NCBI GenBank assembly: GCA_026184775.1
Contig: JANCYW010000003.1
Span: forward strand, 496,001-560,000
Reading direction: 5' to 3'
Length of the DNA: 64,000 nt
Source: Cyanidium caldarium
Taxonomy: Eukaryota > Rhodophyta > Bangiophyceae > Cyanidiales > Cyanidiaceae
The notes below the pieces were generated by a model. It had not been told where the DNA came from and did not search any database. It was given only the letters and a program-made list of their open reading frames with translations. Below are positions 54,105-63,987 of the stretch, in pieces (within the stretch, counting starts at the first letter, position 1; each line of letters starts with the position of its first letter). Made by a program: the position numbers and the translations under genes.

Positions 54105-55328
54105 ATGCGTTCTTCGTGGCGCCGCGTTCTGGTGCACGTCTCGGAGAGTGCCAACGTGTTGGTCAACTTGGCCAAGGAGGAGCACTTTGTGCGGAAACTG
54201 CCAGCTTCTTCTGATACGCTGATGCTGCTGTTGTACCGCAACGACCCGGCGGTGGTCATCGGGCGCAACCAGAACCCGTGGCGGGAGTGCGACCTGCACC
54301 ACCTCGCCGAGCGCAGTCGGCAACCGGCAACAACCACACAGCTGGTGCGACGGCGGTCGGGCGGCGGCACGGTGTACCACGACCGCGGAAACTGGAACTA
54401 TGCGCTGGTGATACCGCGGCCGGCGTTTTCGCGCGCCGCCAACGCTCAACTGCTCGTGCGCGCCGTGCGCCAGTACGTCGGTCTGCAGCTAGAGCGCAAC
54501 GACCGGCACGACCTCCTGTGGCGCGGTCACAAAGTGGGCGGCTCGGCGTATCGGCTCACTGGCGACTGGGCACTGCATCACGGCACGCTGTTGTTGCGCG
54601 CCGACCTGGCGGAGATGACGCGCTGTCTGTCACCGACGCGCTTCGGCGAGCAGCACCGCCTGCAGGCCAAGGGCACGTCCAGCGTGCGGGCGACGGTGGA
54701 CAATTTGGTGGATGTTGCCGAGACGATGCGATGGCAGTTGCCGGCCTTTGCCATGGCGTTGGCGCGCGCCGCAGCCGATGTCGAGGGCGCGCCCGCCGCC
54801 GCGACGCCCATCGAGATGATATCGGATGCGCAGTTGGACGCCACTTTTGTGTGGCGAGAGGTGGCCGCGCTATCGGCGGCGGAGTGGGTGCTCGGCGAGA
54901 CGCCGCCATTCCGGGTGCATTTGGGCGAGGTATCGGTGGGCACTGCGCCCGCGGAGCTGTGTCTGGTTTGTCATGGCAAAGGCGCGACGGTGGATGCCCT
55001 GCAGTGGGAGGAAGTGGAGGCGTCGGCCCGACCATTTGCCGGGTGGATGACGCACCGGTGGTCGCAGCTGCCCCGTCCCCCGCGATTGGATGGAGCGGCA
55101 TTGGCAAATACCTTGCGAGCGATGATGCCCGCAGCACCGGATCGTGCGTGTCGCCGGGCATTGGCGGGCGTGGCCGAGCAGCTGGCCCGACGCATTCCCT
55201 CGACAGAGTGGGTGGCGCAGCCGCATTCGCCGTGCTCGGATGCCGATCCGACGTGCCTGCCGGACTCCTCCTCTTATTCGCCGCCCGCGCCTTTATCACC
55301 GTTGCTGCTTGAGCGTCGAGTTACATAA
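54105..55328 (+). CDS. Lipoate-protein ligase (LplA/LIPT1 family)
   Basis: This enzyme attaches lipoate, or transfers it, to E2/H-protein lysines, probably in mitochondria. The 407-residue protein shows NVLVNLAKEEHFVRKLP, LLYRNDPAVVIGRNQNPW, the lipoyl-AMP site LVRRRSGGGTVYHDRGNWNY, and GHKVGGSAYRLTGDWALHHG with the conserved Lys. GTSSVRATVDNLVDVAE matches the family block that follows the binding pocket. The C-terminal 180 residues look like an accessory domain with weak similarity. MRSSWRRVLVHVSE is a plausible short targeting sequence. The last 33 bp overlap the end of the peptidyl-tRNA hydrolase gene on the other strand. Confidence 0.9.
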   Translation: MRSSWRRVLVHVSESANVLVNLAKEEHFVRKLPASSDTLMLLLYRNDPAVVIGRNQNPWRECDLHHLAERSRQPATTTQLVRRRSGGGTVYHDRGNWNYALVIPRPAFSRAANAQLLVRAVRQYVGLQLERNDRHDLLWRGHKVGGSAYRLTGDWALHHGTLLLRADLAEMTRCLSPTRFGEQHRLQAKGTSSVRATVDNLVDVAETMRWQLPAFAMALARAAADVEGAPAAATPIEMISDAQLDATFVWREVAALSAAEWVLGETPPFRVHLGEVSVGTAPAELCLVCHGKGATVDALQWEEVEASARPFAGWMTHRWSQLPRPPRLDGAALANTLRAMMPAAPDRACRRALAGVAEQLARRIPSTEWVAQPHSPCSDADPTCLPDSSSYSPPAPLSPLLLERRVT

Positions 55329-56171
55329 TTCCATCACCCGATGCAGATCGTCCATCGCCAGCCACGCGTCCACCACCTGCAGACAGTCGATGAGCACGTG
55401 CTCCTGCAGGAACTGGCGCTCGCGCTTGTTAAACTCGCCCAGCACGTGGTCCACACTGCTCCCGTTGCCGGCCGTGCGGCCACCGCCGACGCCGATGCGC
55501 AGGCGGGCGTACTCGCGGCTGCCCAGCGCGCGCTCCACGCTCTTCAGCCCGTTGTGCCCGCCGGCGCCGCCGCGCGGTCGAAAGCGCAACTCCCCGAAGG
55601 ACAACGCGGTATCGTCCACCAGCACCAGCACGTGCAGATTCGGTGCGGACGACGCGCCCGCCAGCGCTTTGGTGTAGTCCAGCAGCGCCCGCACCGCCTG
55701 GCCGGACTGATTCATAAAGGTGACCGGTTTGAGCAGGTGCACTTTCTGGCCGCGCTGGCTGCGAAACGTGGTGTGCAGTCCGCGAAACTTGCTCTCCAGC
55801 CGAAAAGCGCCTGCGCGATGGGCCTGCGCCACCAAGTCCACCGCCAGGAAGCCGGCGTTGTGCCGCGTGTTGGCGAACCGCTCGCCCGGGTTGCCCAACC
55901 CGACCACCACCAAAGTGTTGCCGCGTGCGGGAAGAGACGGTGGAGAGGCAGTCGGAGTTTCCGTGGTGCCAGTGGTGGGAGTCACTGCTGGATCACTCGC
56001 GTGGAGACGTGTACACTGCGACGGCGGTCGTCGGGCGCTCGAACGCTGCCCCGCCGGCCATCGACGCAGCAGCGGCGGCGTGCCCCGGTGTACTGCCCTC
56101 AAGGTGCTTGCCCACCACGCCCCAGTGCCCATCGGCACCAGAAAACTCAAGGGCGCTTCTCTCGCGCGCAT
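55296..56171 (-). CDS. Peptidyl-tRNA hydrolase (bacterial Pth type), organelle-targeted
   Basis: Pth cleaves the ester bond of peptidyl-tRNA released from stalled ribosomes. The catalytic domain starts near residue 85: LVVVGLGNPGERFANTRHNAGF with the catalytic His, then LLKPVTFMNQSGQAV (Asn), LVLVDDTALSFGELRFRPRG (Asp) and GGHNGLKSVERALGS, and RLRIGVGGG. All active-site residues are present. The preceding 84 residues are basic and Ser/Thr/Pro-rich, consistent with plastid or mitochondrial import. The ATG 56169-56171 is chosen; a later ATG (MGTGAWW) would shorten the leader. It overlaps the lipoate ligase tail by 33 bp. Confidence 0.92.
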   Translation of the reverse strand: MRAREAPLSFLVPMGTGAWWASTLRAVHRGTPPLLRRWPAGQRSSARRPPSQCTRLHASDPAVTPTTGTTETPTASPPSLPARGNTLVVVGLGNPGERFANTRHNAGFLAVDLVAQAHRAGAFRLESKFRGLHTTFRSQRGQKVHLLKPVTFMNQSGQAVRALLDYTKALAGASSAPNLHVLVLVDDTALSFGELRFRPRGGAGGHNGLKSVERALGSREYARLRIGVGGGRTAGNGSSVDHVLGEFNKRERQFLQEHVLIDCLQVVDAWLAMDDLHRVMELCNSTLKQQR

Positions 56172-56353
56172 CCTACCGGTTGACGCTATGCCGCATTCCG
56201 TTCTCGTGTCGTGAAGGCCACTCCCCGTTGACTCGGCCTCGGACGGGGCGGCGAGCGAGCAACCACCGGGATGACGTCCGAATGGAAAATGTGTGGCCGG
56301 GAGAGGGTCCGCACGAGCGACCCCGCAAGTTCCCCGTGGCAGCGCCTCGTACG

Positions 56354-56377
56354 CACACACACACACACACACACACA
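56354..56377. repeat. (CA)12 microsatellite
   Basis: A perfect 24-bp CA run between the Pth start and the glutamyl phosphate reductase stop. It produces Cys/Val or Thr/His runs in spurious frames. Confidence 0.95.
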
Positions 56378-56441
56378 TACACGGTCTTACTCTATTCCTT
56401 CGCTTCCGCTGCCAGCCATTCCGTTTACTCCATCCTCATAT

Positions 56442-57827
56442 TCACTTGCCGGCGGCGGGCAACTTGAGCGGCAGCGACTGGTGGGTAAACTCCCGCTTGC
56501 CATCGGTGAACTGGGTCACCAGGTCGCCGTTCCCGTGCAGCCGGTACTTGTAGATCACCAGGCCGTCCAGGCCCACCGGGCCGCGCGCATGAATGCGGTT
56601 GGTGCTGACGCCGACTTCACTGCCGAAACCGTACCGAAAACCGTCGGCGAAACGCGTCGACACGTTGTGGTAGACGCCGGCCGAGTCCACCCCGGCCATG
56701 AATTCCTCAGCGGCTGCGGCGTCCTGGGTGATGATGCAGTCGGTGTGATGCGAGCCGTGTTCGTTCACGTGCGCCATAGCGTCCGAGAGCGTGTCCACCA
56801 CTTTGACGGCGGCGGTCAGCGCCAGGAATTCGGTGTTGAAATCGTCATCGGTGGCCGGGACCACCCGACCGCCGCCTCCCTCTTTCGTCGCCGACAGGTC
56901 TTGCAGATAGGACAGCGCGCGCGGTTCAGCGCGCAACTCCACCCCGTGCTGCAACAACGTCGCGGCCACTTGCGCCAACACGCCCCTCTCCGCTGCCTCC
57001 TTGTGGCACAACAGCGTCTCCAAGGCATTGCACGCCGCCGGGTACTGCGTCTTGGAGTCGAGCACCACCGCCGCGGCCATATCGGCATCGGCACTGGCAT
57101 CCACGTAACACATACAGATACCGTCGGCGTGTCCCAGCACCGGAATGGTGGTGTTCTGTTGGATGTAGCGCACCAGCGCGTTGCTGCCGCGCGGTATCAC
57201 CAGGTCCACGTACCGATCCATCTGCAGCAGTTCGGCCACCTCGCTGCGCGTCGACACCAACTGCACCACGTCGGCCGCCTCCTCGCCCAGTTCGGCGGCA
57301 ATGCCAGCACGCATAGCATCCACCAGCGCGCGGTTCGTGCGCAGCGCCTCGCGGCCGCCCTTGAGCAGCACCGCGTTGGAGGATTTCAGGCCGAGCGTAC
57401 TGATCTGCACCGCCGCATCCGGGCGCGACTCGAAGATGACGCACAGTACGCCGATAGGGCAGGAGACGCGGTAGAGGCGCGGGCCGCCCGCCGCCAGCTC
57501 GGTGGCCAGCGTTACCCGACCCACCGGATCGGCCAGCCGCTCTACTTGCTGCACGCCCGCCAGCAGCGTGTCGTACTTGCCGGCGCCCGATAGATCCAGT
57601 CGTTTCAGGGCGGGCCCGCTGACGTCGCCCCGTTGGGCAGCCTCAGCGCAGTCGGCTGCGTTCGCCTCCAGCACCCGTTGGCGCGCCACTCGCAGCGACT
57701 CGTGGATGGCGCGCAACGCGGCGTTCTTCTTATCGGTGGACACGGCCTGCAGTTTCAGGCCGGCGCGGCGCGCCCGCCTCGCCAGCTCCAAAGTGTCGCT
57801 CGCCGGTGCTCCGTCGGTGCCAGGCAT
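56442..57827 (-). CDS. Gamma-glutamyl phosphate reductase (ProA type)
   Basis: This NADPH-dependent enzyme makes glutamate semialdehyde, the second step of proline synthesis. The 461-residue protein follows ProA throughout: LDLSGAGKYDTLLAGVQQVE, PIGVLCVIFESRPDAAVQIS, SSNAVLLKGGREALRTNRAL, YVDLVIPRGSNALVRYIQ, IPVLGHADGICMCYVDASAD, and the catalytic Cys in YPAACNALETLLCH. NEHGSHHTDCIITQD and NRIHARGPVGLDGLVIYKY complete the match. The start is ATG 57825-57827, so no long leader is visible and a cytosolic location is likely. The partner kinase gene lies about 5 kb away. Confidence 0.95.
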   Translation of the reverse strand: MPGTDGAPASDTLELARRARRAGLKLQAVSTDKKNAALRAIHESLRVARQRVLEANAADCAEAAQRGDVSGPALKRLDLSGAGKYDTLLAGVQQVERLADPVGRVTLATELAAGGPRLYRVSCPIGVLCVIFESRPDAAVQISTLGLKSSNAVLLKGGREALRTNRALVDAMRAGIAAELGEEAADVVQLVSTRSEVAELLQMDRYVDLVIPRGSNALVRYIQQNTTIPVLGHADGICMCYVDASADADMAAAVVLDSKTQYPAACNALETLLCHKEAAERGVLAQVAATLLQHGVELRAEPRALSYLQDLSATKEGGGGRVVPATDDDFNTEFLALTAAVKVVDTLSDAMAHVNEHGSHHTDCIITQDAAAAEEFMAGVDSAGVYHNVSTRFADGFRYGFGSEVGVSTNRIHARGPVGLDGLVIYKYRLHGNGDLVTQFTDGKREFTHQSLPLKLPAAGK

Positions 57828-58089
57828 AGGGGATGAGAAAATGCACGGGAGAATGCAATGGCGGTGTCGGAGGCGTTTTGCGGCGGAGTACCTCACGGTG
57901 GCGACTTTGTTATGGCGGCGACGAGAGCGCTGTGCCGGGCGCCAACGCGCAACGTCCCCGCCGCCTCTCGAAGCGAGTCACGAAAGCACCCTCCAAATAC
58001 GCTCCACCGCTGCCGCACGATCTCATGCGCTGGTCCTCGAAGCGTACGTCACCGATTGGTTTACACGTTCCACGCCCACGGCGTCTCCT
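57828..58089. other. Gap between ProA-type and P5CDH genes
   Basis: These 262 bases between two minus-strand genes hold the ProA promoter and the P5CDH 3' region. Nothing recognised. Confidence 0.4.
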
Positions 58090-59958
58090 CTACTTGGCGT
58101 CGGGCTGCATATGTGGGTAGCGCCAGTCACCGGGCGGCAGCATGCTCTCTTTGATGGCTCGCGCACTGGCCCAGCGCAACAGATTCAACAGGCTGCCGCT
58201 CTTGTCGTTGGTGCCGCTCTGGCGGGCGCCGCCAAACGGCTGCTGCCCGACGATACTGCCGGTGCACTTGTCGTTGATGTAAAAGTTGCCAGCGGCGTCG
58301 CGCAGGCGGTCGGTCATGCGCATCATGGCGTGGCGGTCGCGCGCGAATATGGCGCCGGTGAGTCCGTATTCGCTATCGTCGGCGGCCATATCCAGTGCCT
58401 GCTCCACCTGGTCGTCGTCGTAGACGTAGCAGGTGAGCAGCGGTCCGAACACCTCCTCCTTCATGGTCACAAACTGCGGATCTGTGGTGACCACCAGCGT
58501 CGGCTGGATAAAGTAGCCGCGGCTGTCGTCGCATTCGCCGCCGAACAGAACCTCCGCGGTGCCGCTGGCCGCCCGCACGCGCTCGATGTACGACCGAATG
58601 CGTTCAAACGCTCGGCGATGGATCACCGCCGACATGAACACCGTGAAATCGTCGGCGGCGCCCACCCGAATCTGCTGCATCTCGCTCACCAGTCGATCCC
58701 GCAGCGGAGGCCACAGCGAGCGCGGCACGTACATCCGCGACGTCGCCGAACACTTCTGCCCCTGATATTCGAACGCGCCGCGGATGGTGTGCGGCACCAC
58801 CCAGTCCAGATCGGCCGACGGGTGCACAAAGTGAAAGTTCTTGCCGCCGGTCTCGCCCACAATGCGCGGATAGTTGCGGTACGCGCTCAGCTGCGCGCTC
58901 ATCTGCTGCCACAGCGCGTGGAACGTGCGCGTGCTGCCGGTGAAGTGCAGTCCGGCCAGGTGCCGGTCGGTCAGACACACCCCGCTGAACACCGGTCCAT
59001 TCCCGGGCAGGTACTGAATCACCCCGTCCGGCAGGCCGGCCTCCCGCAGAATCTGGAACACCATCCAGGTGCTGAGCTCGGTGTTGTCGCTCGGTTTCCA
59101 CAGCGCCACATTGCCCATCATGGCGGGGCTGCTGGGCAGGTTGGCGCCGATGGCGGTGAAGTTGAAGGGCGTGATGGCGGCCACGAATCCCTCCAGCGGT
59201 CGCCACTCCAGGCGGTTCCATACGCCGCGCGGCACGTTCTCCGGCGGCTGCATGGCGTATATTTCGCGCATGTACTTGACCCCGAAGCGCCAGAAATCGA
59301 TCGTCTCCACCGCCGAGTCGATCTCCGCCTGCCACACGTTCTTGCCCTGGCCGAGCATGGTAGCGGCGTTCACCCGGTACCGGTAGCGCTGCGAGAGCAG
59401 CTCGGCGGCCTTGAGGAAGATGGCGGCGCGCTCGTCGGCCGGAGTGCGCGACCAGCGCTGGCGCGCCTCCAGCGAGCCGCGGATGGCCTCGCGCACCAAC
59501 GCCTCGTCCAGCGGCCGGTACACCGCCAGCACGCGCCGATGGTCGTGCGGCATACGCTGCTCCACCAGTTCGGCGCCGTCGTATATCTCGCGGCCATTGA
59601 CCACGCAGGGGATTCGCACCGGCGTCTCCCGCTCCAACGCCTCCAGCGCGGCACGCTGTGCAGCGCGCTCCGGCGAGCCCGGTGCGTAGTGCTGGTACGC
59701 TTCGTTGGCAATCGGCGGCAAGTGGGAGACACCCAGCACATGTCCGTATGGATCGGACGCATCGTCGCGGACATTATGCGCCTGGGTGTTGAAAGTTGCT
59801 GCGGACGATCCCCTACGAGGATCGTCCGCAGCAGCGATCCGAAACGGCGGCCGCTGCAACCACCGCGAGACACCATTCACACTCCACCCCCGCCTCCAAA
59901 CTCGTTGGGCTATTCGCTGCCCAGCGCCATTCATGGTCAGGAAGCTGACTCGTTGCAT
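58090..59958 (-). CDS. Delta-1-pyrroline-5-carboxylate dehydrogenase (ALDH4 family)
   Basis: This mitochondrial NAD-dependent enzyme oxidises P5C/glutamate semialdehyde to glutamate, the last step of proline catabolism. The 622-residue protein has ALDH4-specific blocks: [95 protein letters not shown] (catalytic Glu), and [20 protein letters not shown] (catalytic Cys). The first 60 residues are basic and Trp/Arg-rich, consistent with mitochondrial import. It is divergent from the GalT gene. Together with the two proline synthesis genes it forms a loose cluster. Confidence 0.95.
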   Translation of the reverse strand: MQRVSFLTMNGAGQRIAQRVWRRGWSVNGVSRWLQRPPFRIAAADDPRRGSSAATFNTQAHNVRDDASDPYGHVLGVSHLPPIANEAYQHYAPGSPERAAQRAALEALERETPVRIPCVVNGREIYDGAELVEQRMPHDHRRVLAVYRPLDEALVREAIRGSLEARQRWSRTPADERAAIFLKAAELLSQRYRYRVNAATMLGQGKNVWQAEIDSAVETIDFWRFGVKYMREIYAMQPPENVPRGVWNRLEWRPLEGFVAAITPFNFTAIGANLPSSPAMMGNVALWKPSDNTELSTWMVFQILREAGLPDGVIQYLPGNGPVFSGVCLTDRHLAGLHFTGSTRTFHALWQQMSAQLSAYRNYPRIVGETGGKNFHFVHPSADLDWVVPHTIRGAFEYQGQKCSATSRMYVPRSLWPPLRDRLVSEMQQIRVGAADDFTVFMSAVIHRRAFERIRSYIERVRAASGTAEVLFGGECDDSRGYFIQPTLVVTTDPQFVTMKEEVFGPLLTCYVYDDDQVEQALDMAADDSEYGLTGAIFARDRHAMMRMTDRLRDAAGNFYINDKCTGSIVGQQPFGGARQSGTNDKSGSLLNLLRWASARAIKESMLPPGDWRYPHMQPDAK

Positions 59959-60163
59959 GGTCGATCGTCACCGACGCCACCACCATCTGCGGGGCACGCC
60001 GTCGCACCGCACACAAGAGTGCATCGACGCCCGCGCGCGAATCGGCCGTCTGGAAACGGCCGAGCGATGGCGATGGCGATGGCGATGCGCAGCGCTCGCT
60101 TCGGATGGCTCTCGTCCGCACACCCGAACGGCACCCCCGCCCCCACACCCCCACCGGTGTGTC
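59959..60163. promoter_or_regulatory. Likely bidirectional promoter (P5CDH / GalT)
   Basis: The 205 bases between divergent starts. A short GCGATG direct repeat lies at about 60063-60095. No motif recognised. Confidence 0.4.
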
Positions 60164-61273
60164 ATGAGCTCAACGACTCCCGTTCCATTCGATTTCACCG
60201 AGCACCCTCATCGTCGCTACAATCCGCTCATCGGAGAGTGGCTGCTGTGCTCGCCGCATCGCGCCAAGCGACCGTGGCAGGGCGCGCAGGAGAAGCCGCA
60301 GGTGGAGCATCGGCCGGCGCACGATCCCGACTGTTACCTGTGTGCGGGCAACACGCGGGTGGGTGGAGAGCGCAACCCCAAGTATGACTCGACGTACGTG
60401 TTCACCAACGATTTTCAGGCTATGATGCCGGACACGCCCAGCGGGCGGGTGTCGGCGGCGCCGGGCGACGCGTCGACCGCCACCCCAGCAAGCGATCTTT
60501 TCGTGGCCGAGGGCGTGCAGGGCACCTGTCGGGTGGTGTGCTTCTCACCGCGTCACGATCTGACGCTGGCGGAGATGCGCAACGAAGACATACGCCTGGT
60601 GGTGGACACGTGGCAACAGCAGTATAGGGAGTTGGGCGCGCTGCCGTACATCGCGCACGTGCAGATCTTCGAGAACAAGGGGCAGGCCATGGGTTGCAGC
60701 AACCCGCACCCGCACGGGCAGATCTGGGCGTCATCGTTCGTGCCGCAAGAGGTGGATACGGAGTTGCGCAACCTGCGCGCCTATTATGAGCGGCATCAGC
60801 GCCACCTGCTGCGAGACTACGTGGAGCAGGAGTTACGCAAACCGGAGGAGCGCATCGTGTGCCGCAACCAGCATTTTGTGGCACTGGTGCCGTTCTGGGC
60901 AGTGTGGCCGTTCGAGGTGATGGTGCTGCCTGCCGCGCATCTGCGCTCGCTGCTCGATTTCAGCGACGAGCACAAGGACTGCCTGGCGGACATTCTGCGC
61001 CGCGTCGCCGTGCGCTACGACAACCTCTTCCAGACCAGCTTTCCGTACAGCATGGGCATGCATCAGGCGCCCACGTGTGGCGCCCCCGACGATCACCCCG
61101 AAGCGCACTTTCACATGCACTTTTACCCGCCGCTGTTGCGCAGTGCCACGGTGCGCAAGTTCATGGTCGGCTTCGAGATGCTCGGCGAGTCGCAGCGGGA
61201 TCTGACCGCCGAACAGGCGGCTGCGCGCTTGCGAGAACTGTCCGACACCGTGCATTACACTTCACGGTTATAA
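60164..61273 (+). CDS. GALT: Galactose-1-phosphate uridylyltransferase
   Basis: This Leloir pathway enzyme exchanges UMP between UDP-glucose and galactose-1-phosphate. The 369-residue protein carries [38 protein letters not shown] (zinc ligands), [20 protein letters not shown] with the catalytic His in HPHGQIW, then [14 protein letters not shown] and [20 protein letters not shown]. The length equals the bacterial and animal enzymes. The ATG 60164 fits the family start. Galactose use or galactosyl recycling fits red algae, which store and export galactosides, but the link is inference. Confidence 0.95.
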   Translation: MSSTTPVPFDFTEHPHRRYNPLIGEWLLCSPHRAKRPWQGAQEKPQVEHRPAHDPDCYLCAGNTRVGGERNPKYDSTYVFTNDFQAMMPDTPSGRVSAAPGDASTATPASDLFVAEGVQGTCRVVCFSPRHDLTLAEMRNEDIRLVVDTWQQQYRELGALPYIAHVQIFENKGQAMGCSNPHPHGQIWASSFVPQEVDTELRNLRAYYERHQRHLLRDYVEQELRKPEERIVCRNQHFVALVPFWAVWPFEVMVLPAAHLRSLLDFSDEHKDCLADILRRVAVRYDNLFQTSFPYSMGMHQAPTCGAPDDHPEAHFHMHFYPPLLRSATVRKFMVGFEMLGESQRDLTAEQAAARLRELSDTVHYTSRL

Positions 61274-61426
61274 AACCATGTGACTTGGCGGAGGCGGCGC
61301 GGAATAGACGGATGCATGCCTGGTTCGGGTGCCTCGTCGTGGTCGGCGTCCGTGTCTCCCGGTGTCGCGGCGCGGTCGATCGGTTTTGCCGTCGACTTGC
61401 ACCGCGGGGTTTTGAAACACGGACGC

Positions 61427-62347
61427 ATGCGAGCACTCTTTCATCGGCTATGGGGCAAGTTCGGTGGCAGCCACCCAGACGATGAGAGTGGAGACGAGGG
61501 AAGAGCGGGTACAGCTGAAGGACACTTGAGTGCGTTTGTGGTGGAGTGGAAGGAGGAACCGACGGGCCGGCCACCATCACCTCTGAGAGGTGGCGAGCGC
61601 GTGCCGGCTCGTAGAGGCGGCCGAAACGAGTCGGTGGCCAACGCCCAACGTTTTCGCGAGTGTCATCAACGCGTGGAGTACTTAACACAACGAGTGACTG
61701 CATTGGAGGAGGCGTTGCGGGCGGAGCGGGAGCGGAGGGCACGGCTGGCGGCCGAACTGCGAGTGCAGCGGGAACTGTCTTTCATCACCTCGTGCGTCAT
61801 GGAGCAAGTTCAGGGAAGCGTGCTGGAGAGCGGGATGCGTGAGCGAACGCCTCCTACGGATGATTGCGGGGCGCGGCGTCGCTCTGTGGAGTTGGAGCGA
61901 GTGCGGCCGCCGCCCCTGCAGATCGACTGCCGCGACCGCGATGCAGCGGACGCCTGCGTGGAGGTGGCAACGGCGCCGGCAATGCCTTTCCAAGCAACAA
62001 ACGAGCCTCGCGTGGACCATCGTCATGCACCCGTTTACCGGGATGACCACCGGGCGGACTCGTCGACCGGCAGGACGTCAGGGCAGCGACGCATTCAACA
62101 GATGCTCTCCGAGCTGCGCCAACTGCACCAGATCATGTCCAAGTCGCTGTTCCTCATCGAAGCGCAGGCGTTGCGCAAAGCACATCCGACAGTGCAAGCG
62201 GCTCTATCACAGCCACCGCACGGGCGCCCCGCCACCGATCCCTCGGTCGACGCGTTGGCAGACGCCCGCGACCAGCTGCTGCAGCGGTTGCGATCCCGCG
62301 TGCGCGCACGCAGCCCGGGCGCAGCCACCACCATGCCGATGGAATAG
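61427..62347 (+). CDS. Hypothetical coiled-coil protein
   Basis: An unrecognised 306-residue protein. A predicted coiled coil lies at about residues 70-125 (CHQRVEYLTQRVTALEEALR, ARLAAELRVQRELSFI), and a second helical stretch near 225-255 (RRIQQMLSELRQLHQIMSKS, LFLIEAQALR). The regions between are Arg/Asp/Pro-rich and look disordered. The start MRALFHRLWGKFGG is amphipathic and basic. An in-frame ATG at 61316 would add 37 residues. Frame openness and helix regularity support a real gene; function unknown. It converges on the decarboxylase gene, 44 bp between stops. Confidence 0.55.
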   Translation: MRALFHRLWGKFGGSHPDDESGDEGRAGTAEGHLSAFVVEWKEEPTGRPPSPLRGGERVPARRGGRNESVANAQRFRECHQRVEYLTQRVTALEEALRAERERRARLAAELRVQRELSFITSCVMEQVQGSVLESGMRERTPPTDDCGARRRSVELERVRPPPLQIDCRDRDAADACVEVATAPAMPFQATNEPRVDHRHAPVYRDDHRADSSTGRTSGQRRIQQMLSELRQLHQIMSKSLFLIEAQALRKAHPTVQAALSQPPHGRPATDPSVDALADARDQLLQRLRSRVRARSPGAATTMPME

Positions 62348-62391
62348 CACCGTTCGTACACTTGCTTACCTCTGGCGCCCACGTGTTCCCT

Positions 62392-63987
62392 TCACACTGA
62401 CAGCACTGGCACCGCGGTGTTGTCCGCCACCAACCCGGTGACGTTGCCGCCCGACGCGATGGTCTGTTGCAGGAACGCCACCGCCTCGAGGGAGATGCGC
62501 TCGCCGGGCACCATCAACGGAATGCCCGGCGGGTACGTGCACACGGTGGCCGCAGCGACAGCGCCAGCTGCGTCTCGCAGCGGCCGGTTTTGGTGCGGCG
62601 CCAGATACGCCTCGCGCGGCGTCATCACACTGCGGTGTTCGCGAAACGCCCCCAACCAGGTGTCGGACGAGGTGTCTGGGGCGACGACGTCTGCGCGCAC
62701 CTCCGCGCTGCGCAGCGACTCGTGCAACGCTTCCGCCAGCGCTTCCACGTGATCGGCCTCGTTGGCGCCAGTGACGATAAACGTCGAGTGTCGCCGCGCC
62801 GGCATCTCCATGTATACACCGTGCCGCTCGATGAGGCGCTCGTCCAGACGGTATCCGTCCACCTGCGGTGGCAACAGCAGCGTCAGTCGCGTCGGGTCGT
62901 CGCTGCGCAACGACGGCACTGGCACGCGCTGGCGTGCCCCGTGCGCCAGCTGCAGCGCGCGCTCGAACCAATCCTCTCGGCGCTGTTCATCGCGCAACAT
63001 GTCCACCGTGGCGTCCAATGACGCCATCAGCAGTGCATTGGGCGACGTGGTGCCCATCAGCTGCAGCGCCTGAGCGATGCGCTCGGCATCGACGCACGAT
63101 GCCGCGGCCACATGCAGCATCGACGCCTGGGTCATCGCCGTCAGTGTCTTGTGTGTGGATTGCACCACCACATCGGCACCGAGTTGGATGGCGCTGCGCG
63201 GCAGCGCCGAATGCAACCCGAGGTGTGCCCCGTGCGCCTCGTCTACCACGAGCGGAACACCACGCGCATGACACAGTCGCGCTACGGTTTGCACGTCGCA
63301 CACCATGCCATGGTAGGTGGGCGAGGTGAGCAGCACGCCCGCGGCGTCGGCATGGGCGTCCAGGGCGCGCTCCACCTCGGAAACCGACACGCCGTGCACC
63401 AGATCGTGCGCGGCATCGTATTCTGGCGCCAGGTACACCGGCGACAGACCGGTTAGCACCAGACCATGGAACACCGACCGATGACAATTGCGTTGCACCA
63501 GCAGGGGTGCATTCGACACCGATGCCCGGCTGGCCAGCGCCATCATCGCCGCCAGAATGCCGCCGGTAGAGCCGTTCACCAGAAACCAGCTGCGCGCCGC
63601 ACCGTACAGCTGGGCGGCCCGTTCCTGCGCCTCCTTCAGCACGCCGGCGGAGCCATACAGACTGTCCAGCTCGGGCAGCTCCGCAAAGTCCACTTCGAGC
63701 GGGTGCGTCGCGGGATCGCCGGAGAGTAGCTGCCGCAGAGCAGTCGGGAGTCGTTGCGCATTGGTGTGGTGGCCTGGGCAACAGAACGGAGCGCGCACTC
63801 GCGATCGACACCGCTGCAGCGCGCGAACATAGGGTGCATCGGCCGATGCGGGTGCGGCGGGTGGCGTCGTGGAGGGGCTGGTGGCCGAAGCGGTGCACAT
63901 CGAGAGATGTGATTTTCGCAGAGAGACGCGGGGCGAGGAGCGATGCACACAGTGGATGCGGCCTGTGGGAAAAGCGCAAGGCGGCAT
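62392..63987 (-). CDS. Orn/Lys/Arg decarboxylase family, PLP fold type I
   Basis: This family (bacterial LdcC/SpeC-like and cyanobacterial/plant relatives) decarboxylates a basic amino acid to a diamine or agmatine. The 531-residue protein carries CCPGHHTNAQRLPTALRQLL, ELPELDSLYGSAGVLKEAQE, FLVNGSTGGILAAMMAL, RNCHRSVFHGLVLTG, VLLTSPTYHGMVCDV, PLVVDEAHGAHLGLHSALP (PLP Asp/His), and VQSTHKTLTAMTQASMLH with the PLP lysine. TYPPGIPLMVPGERIS is the conserved C-terminal motif. The shorter length (no N-terminal wing domain) fits the cyanobacterial/plastid type. MPPCAFPTGRIHCVHRSSPR looks like a transit peptide. Substrate is not decided by sequence. Confidence 0.9.
   Translation of the reverse strand: MPPCAFPTGRIHCVHRSSPRVSLRKSHLSMCTASATSPSTTPPAAPASADAPYVRALQRCRSRVRAPFCCPGHHTNAQRLPTALRQLLSGDPATHPLEVDFAELPELDSLYGSAGVLKEAQERAAQLYGAARSWFLVNGSTGGILAAMMALASRASVSNAPLLVQRNCHRSVFHGLVLTGLSPVYLAPEYDAAHDLVHGVSVSEVERALDAHADAAGVLLTSPTYHGMVCDVQTVARLCHARGVPLVVDEAHGAHLGLHSALPRSAIQLGADVVVQSTHKTLTAMTQASMLHVAAASCVDAERIAQALQLMGTTSPNALLMASLDATVDMLRDEQRREDWFERALQLAHGARQRVPVPSLRSDDPTRLTLLLPPQVDGYRLDERLIERHGVYMEMPARRHSTFIVTGANEADHVEALAEALHESLRSAEVRADVVAPDTSSDTWLGAFREHRSVMTPREAYLAPHQNRPLRDAAGAVAAATVCTYPPGIPLMVPGERISLEAVAFLQQTIASGGNVTGLVADNTAVPVLSV

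Noticed and set aside
57502-60387. A 961-codon plus-strand open frame
   Set aside because: It lies antisense to the ProA-type and P5CDH genes and has no family motif; long antisense frames are expected in GC-rich coding DNA.
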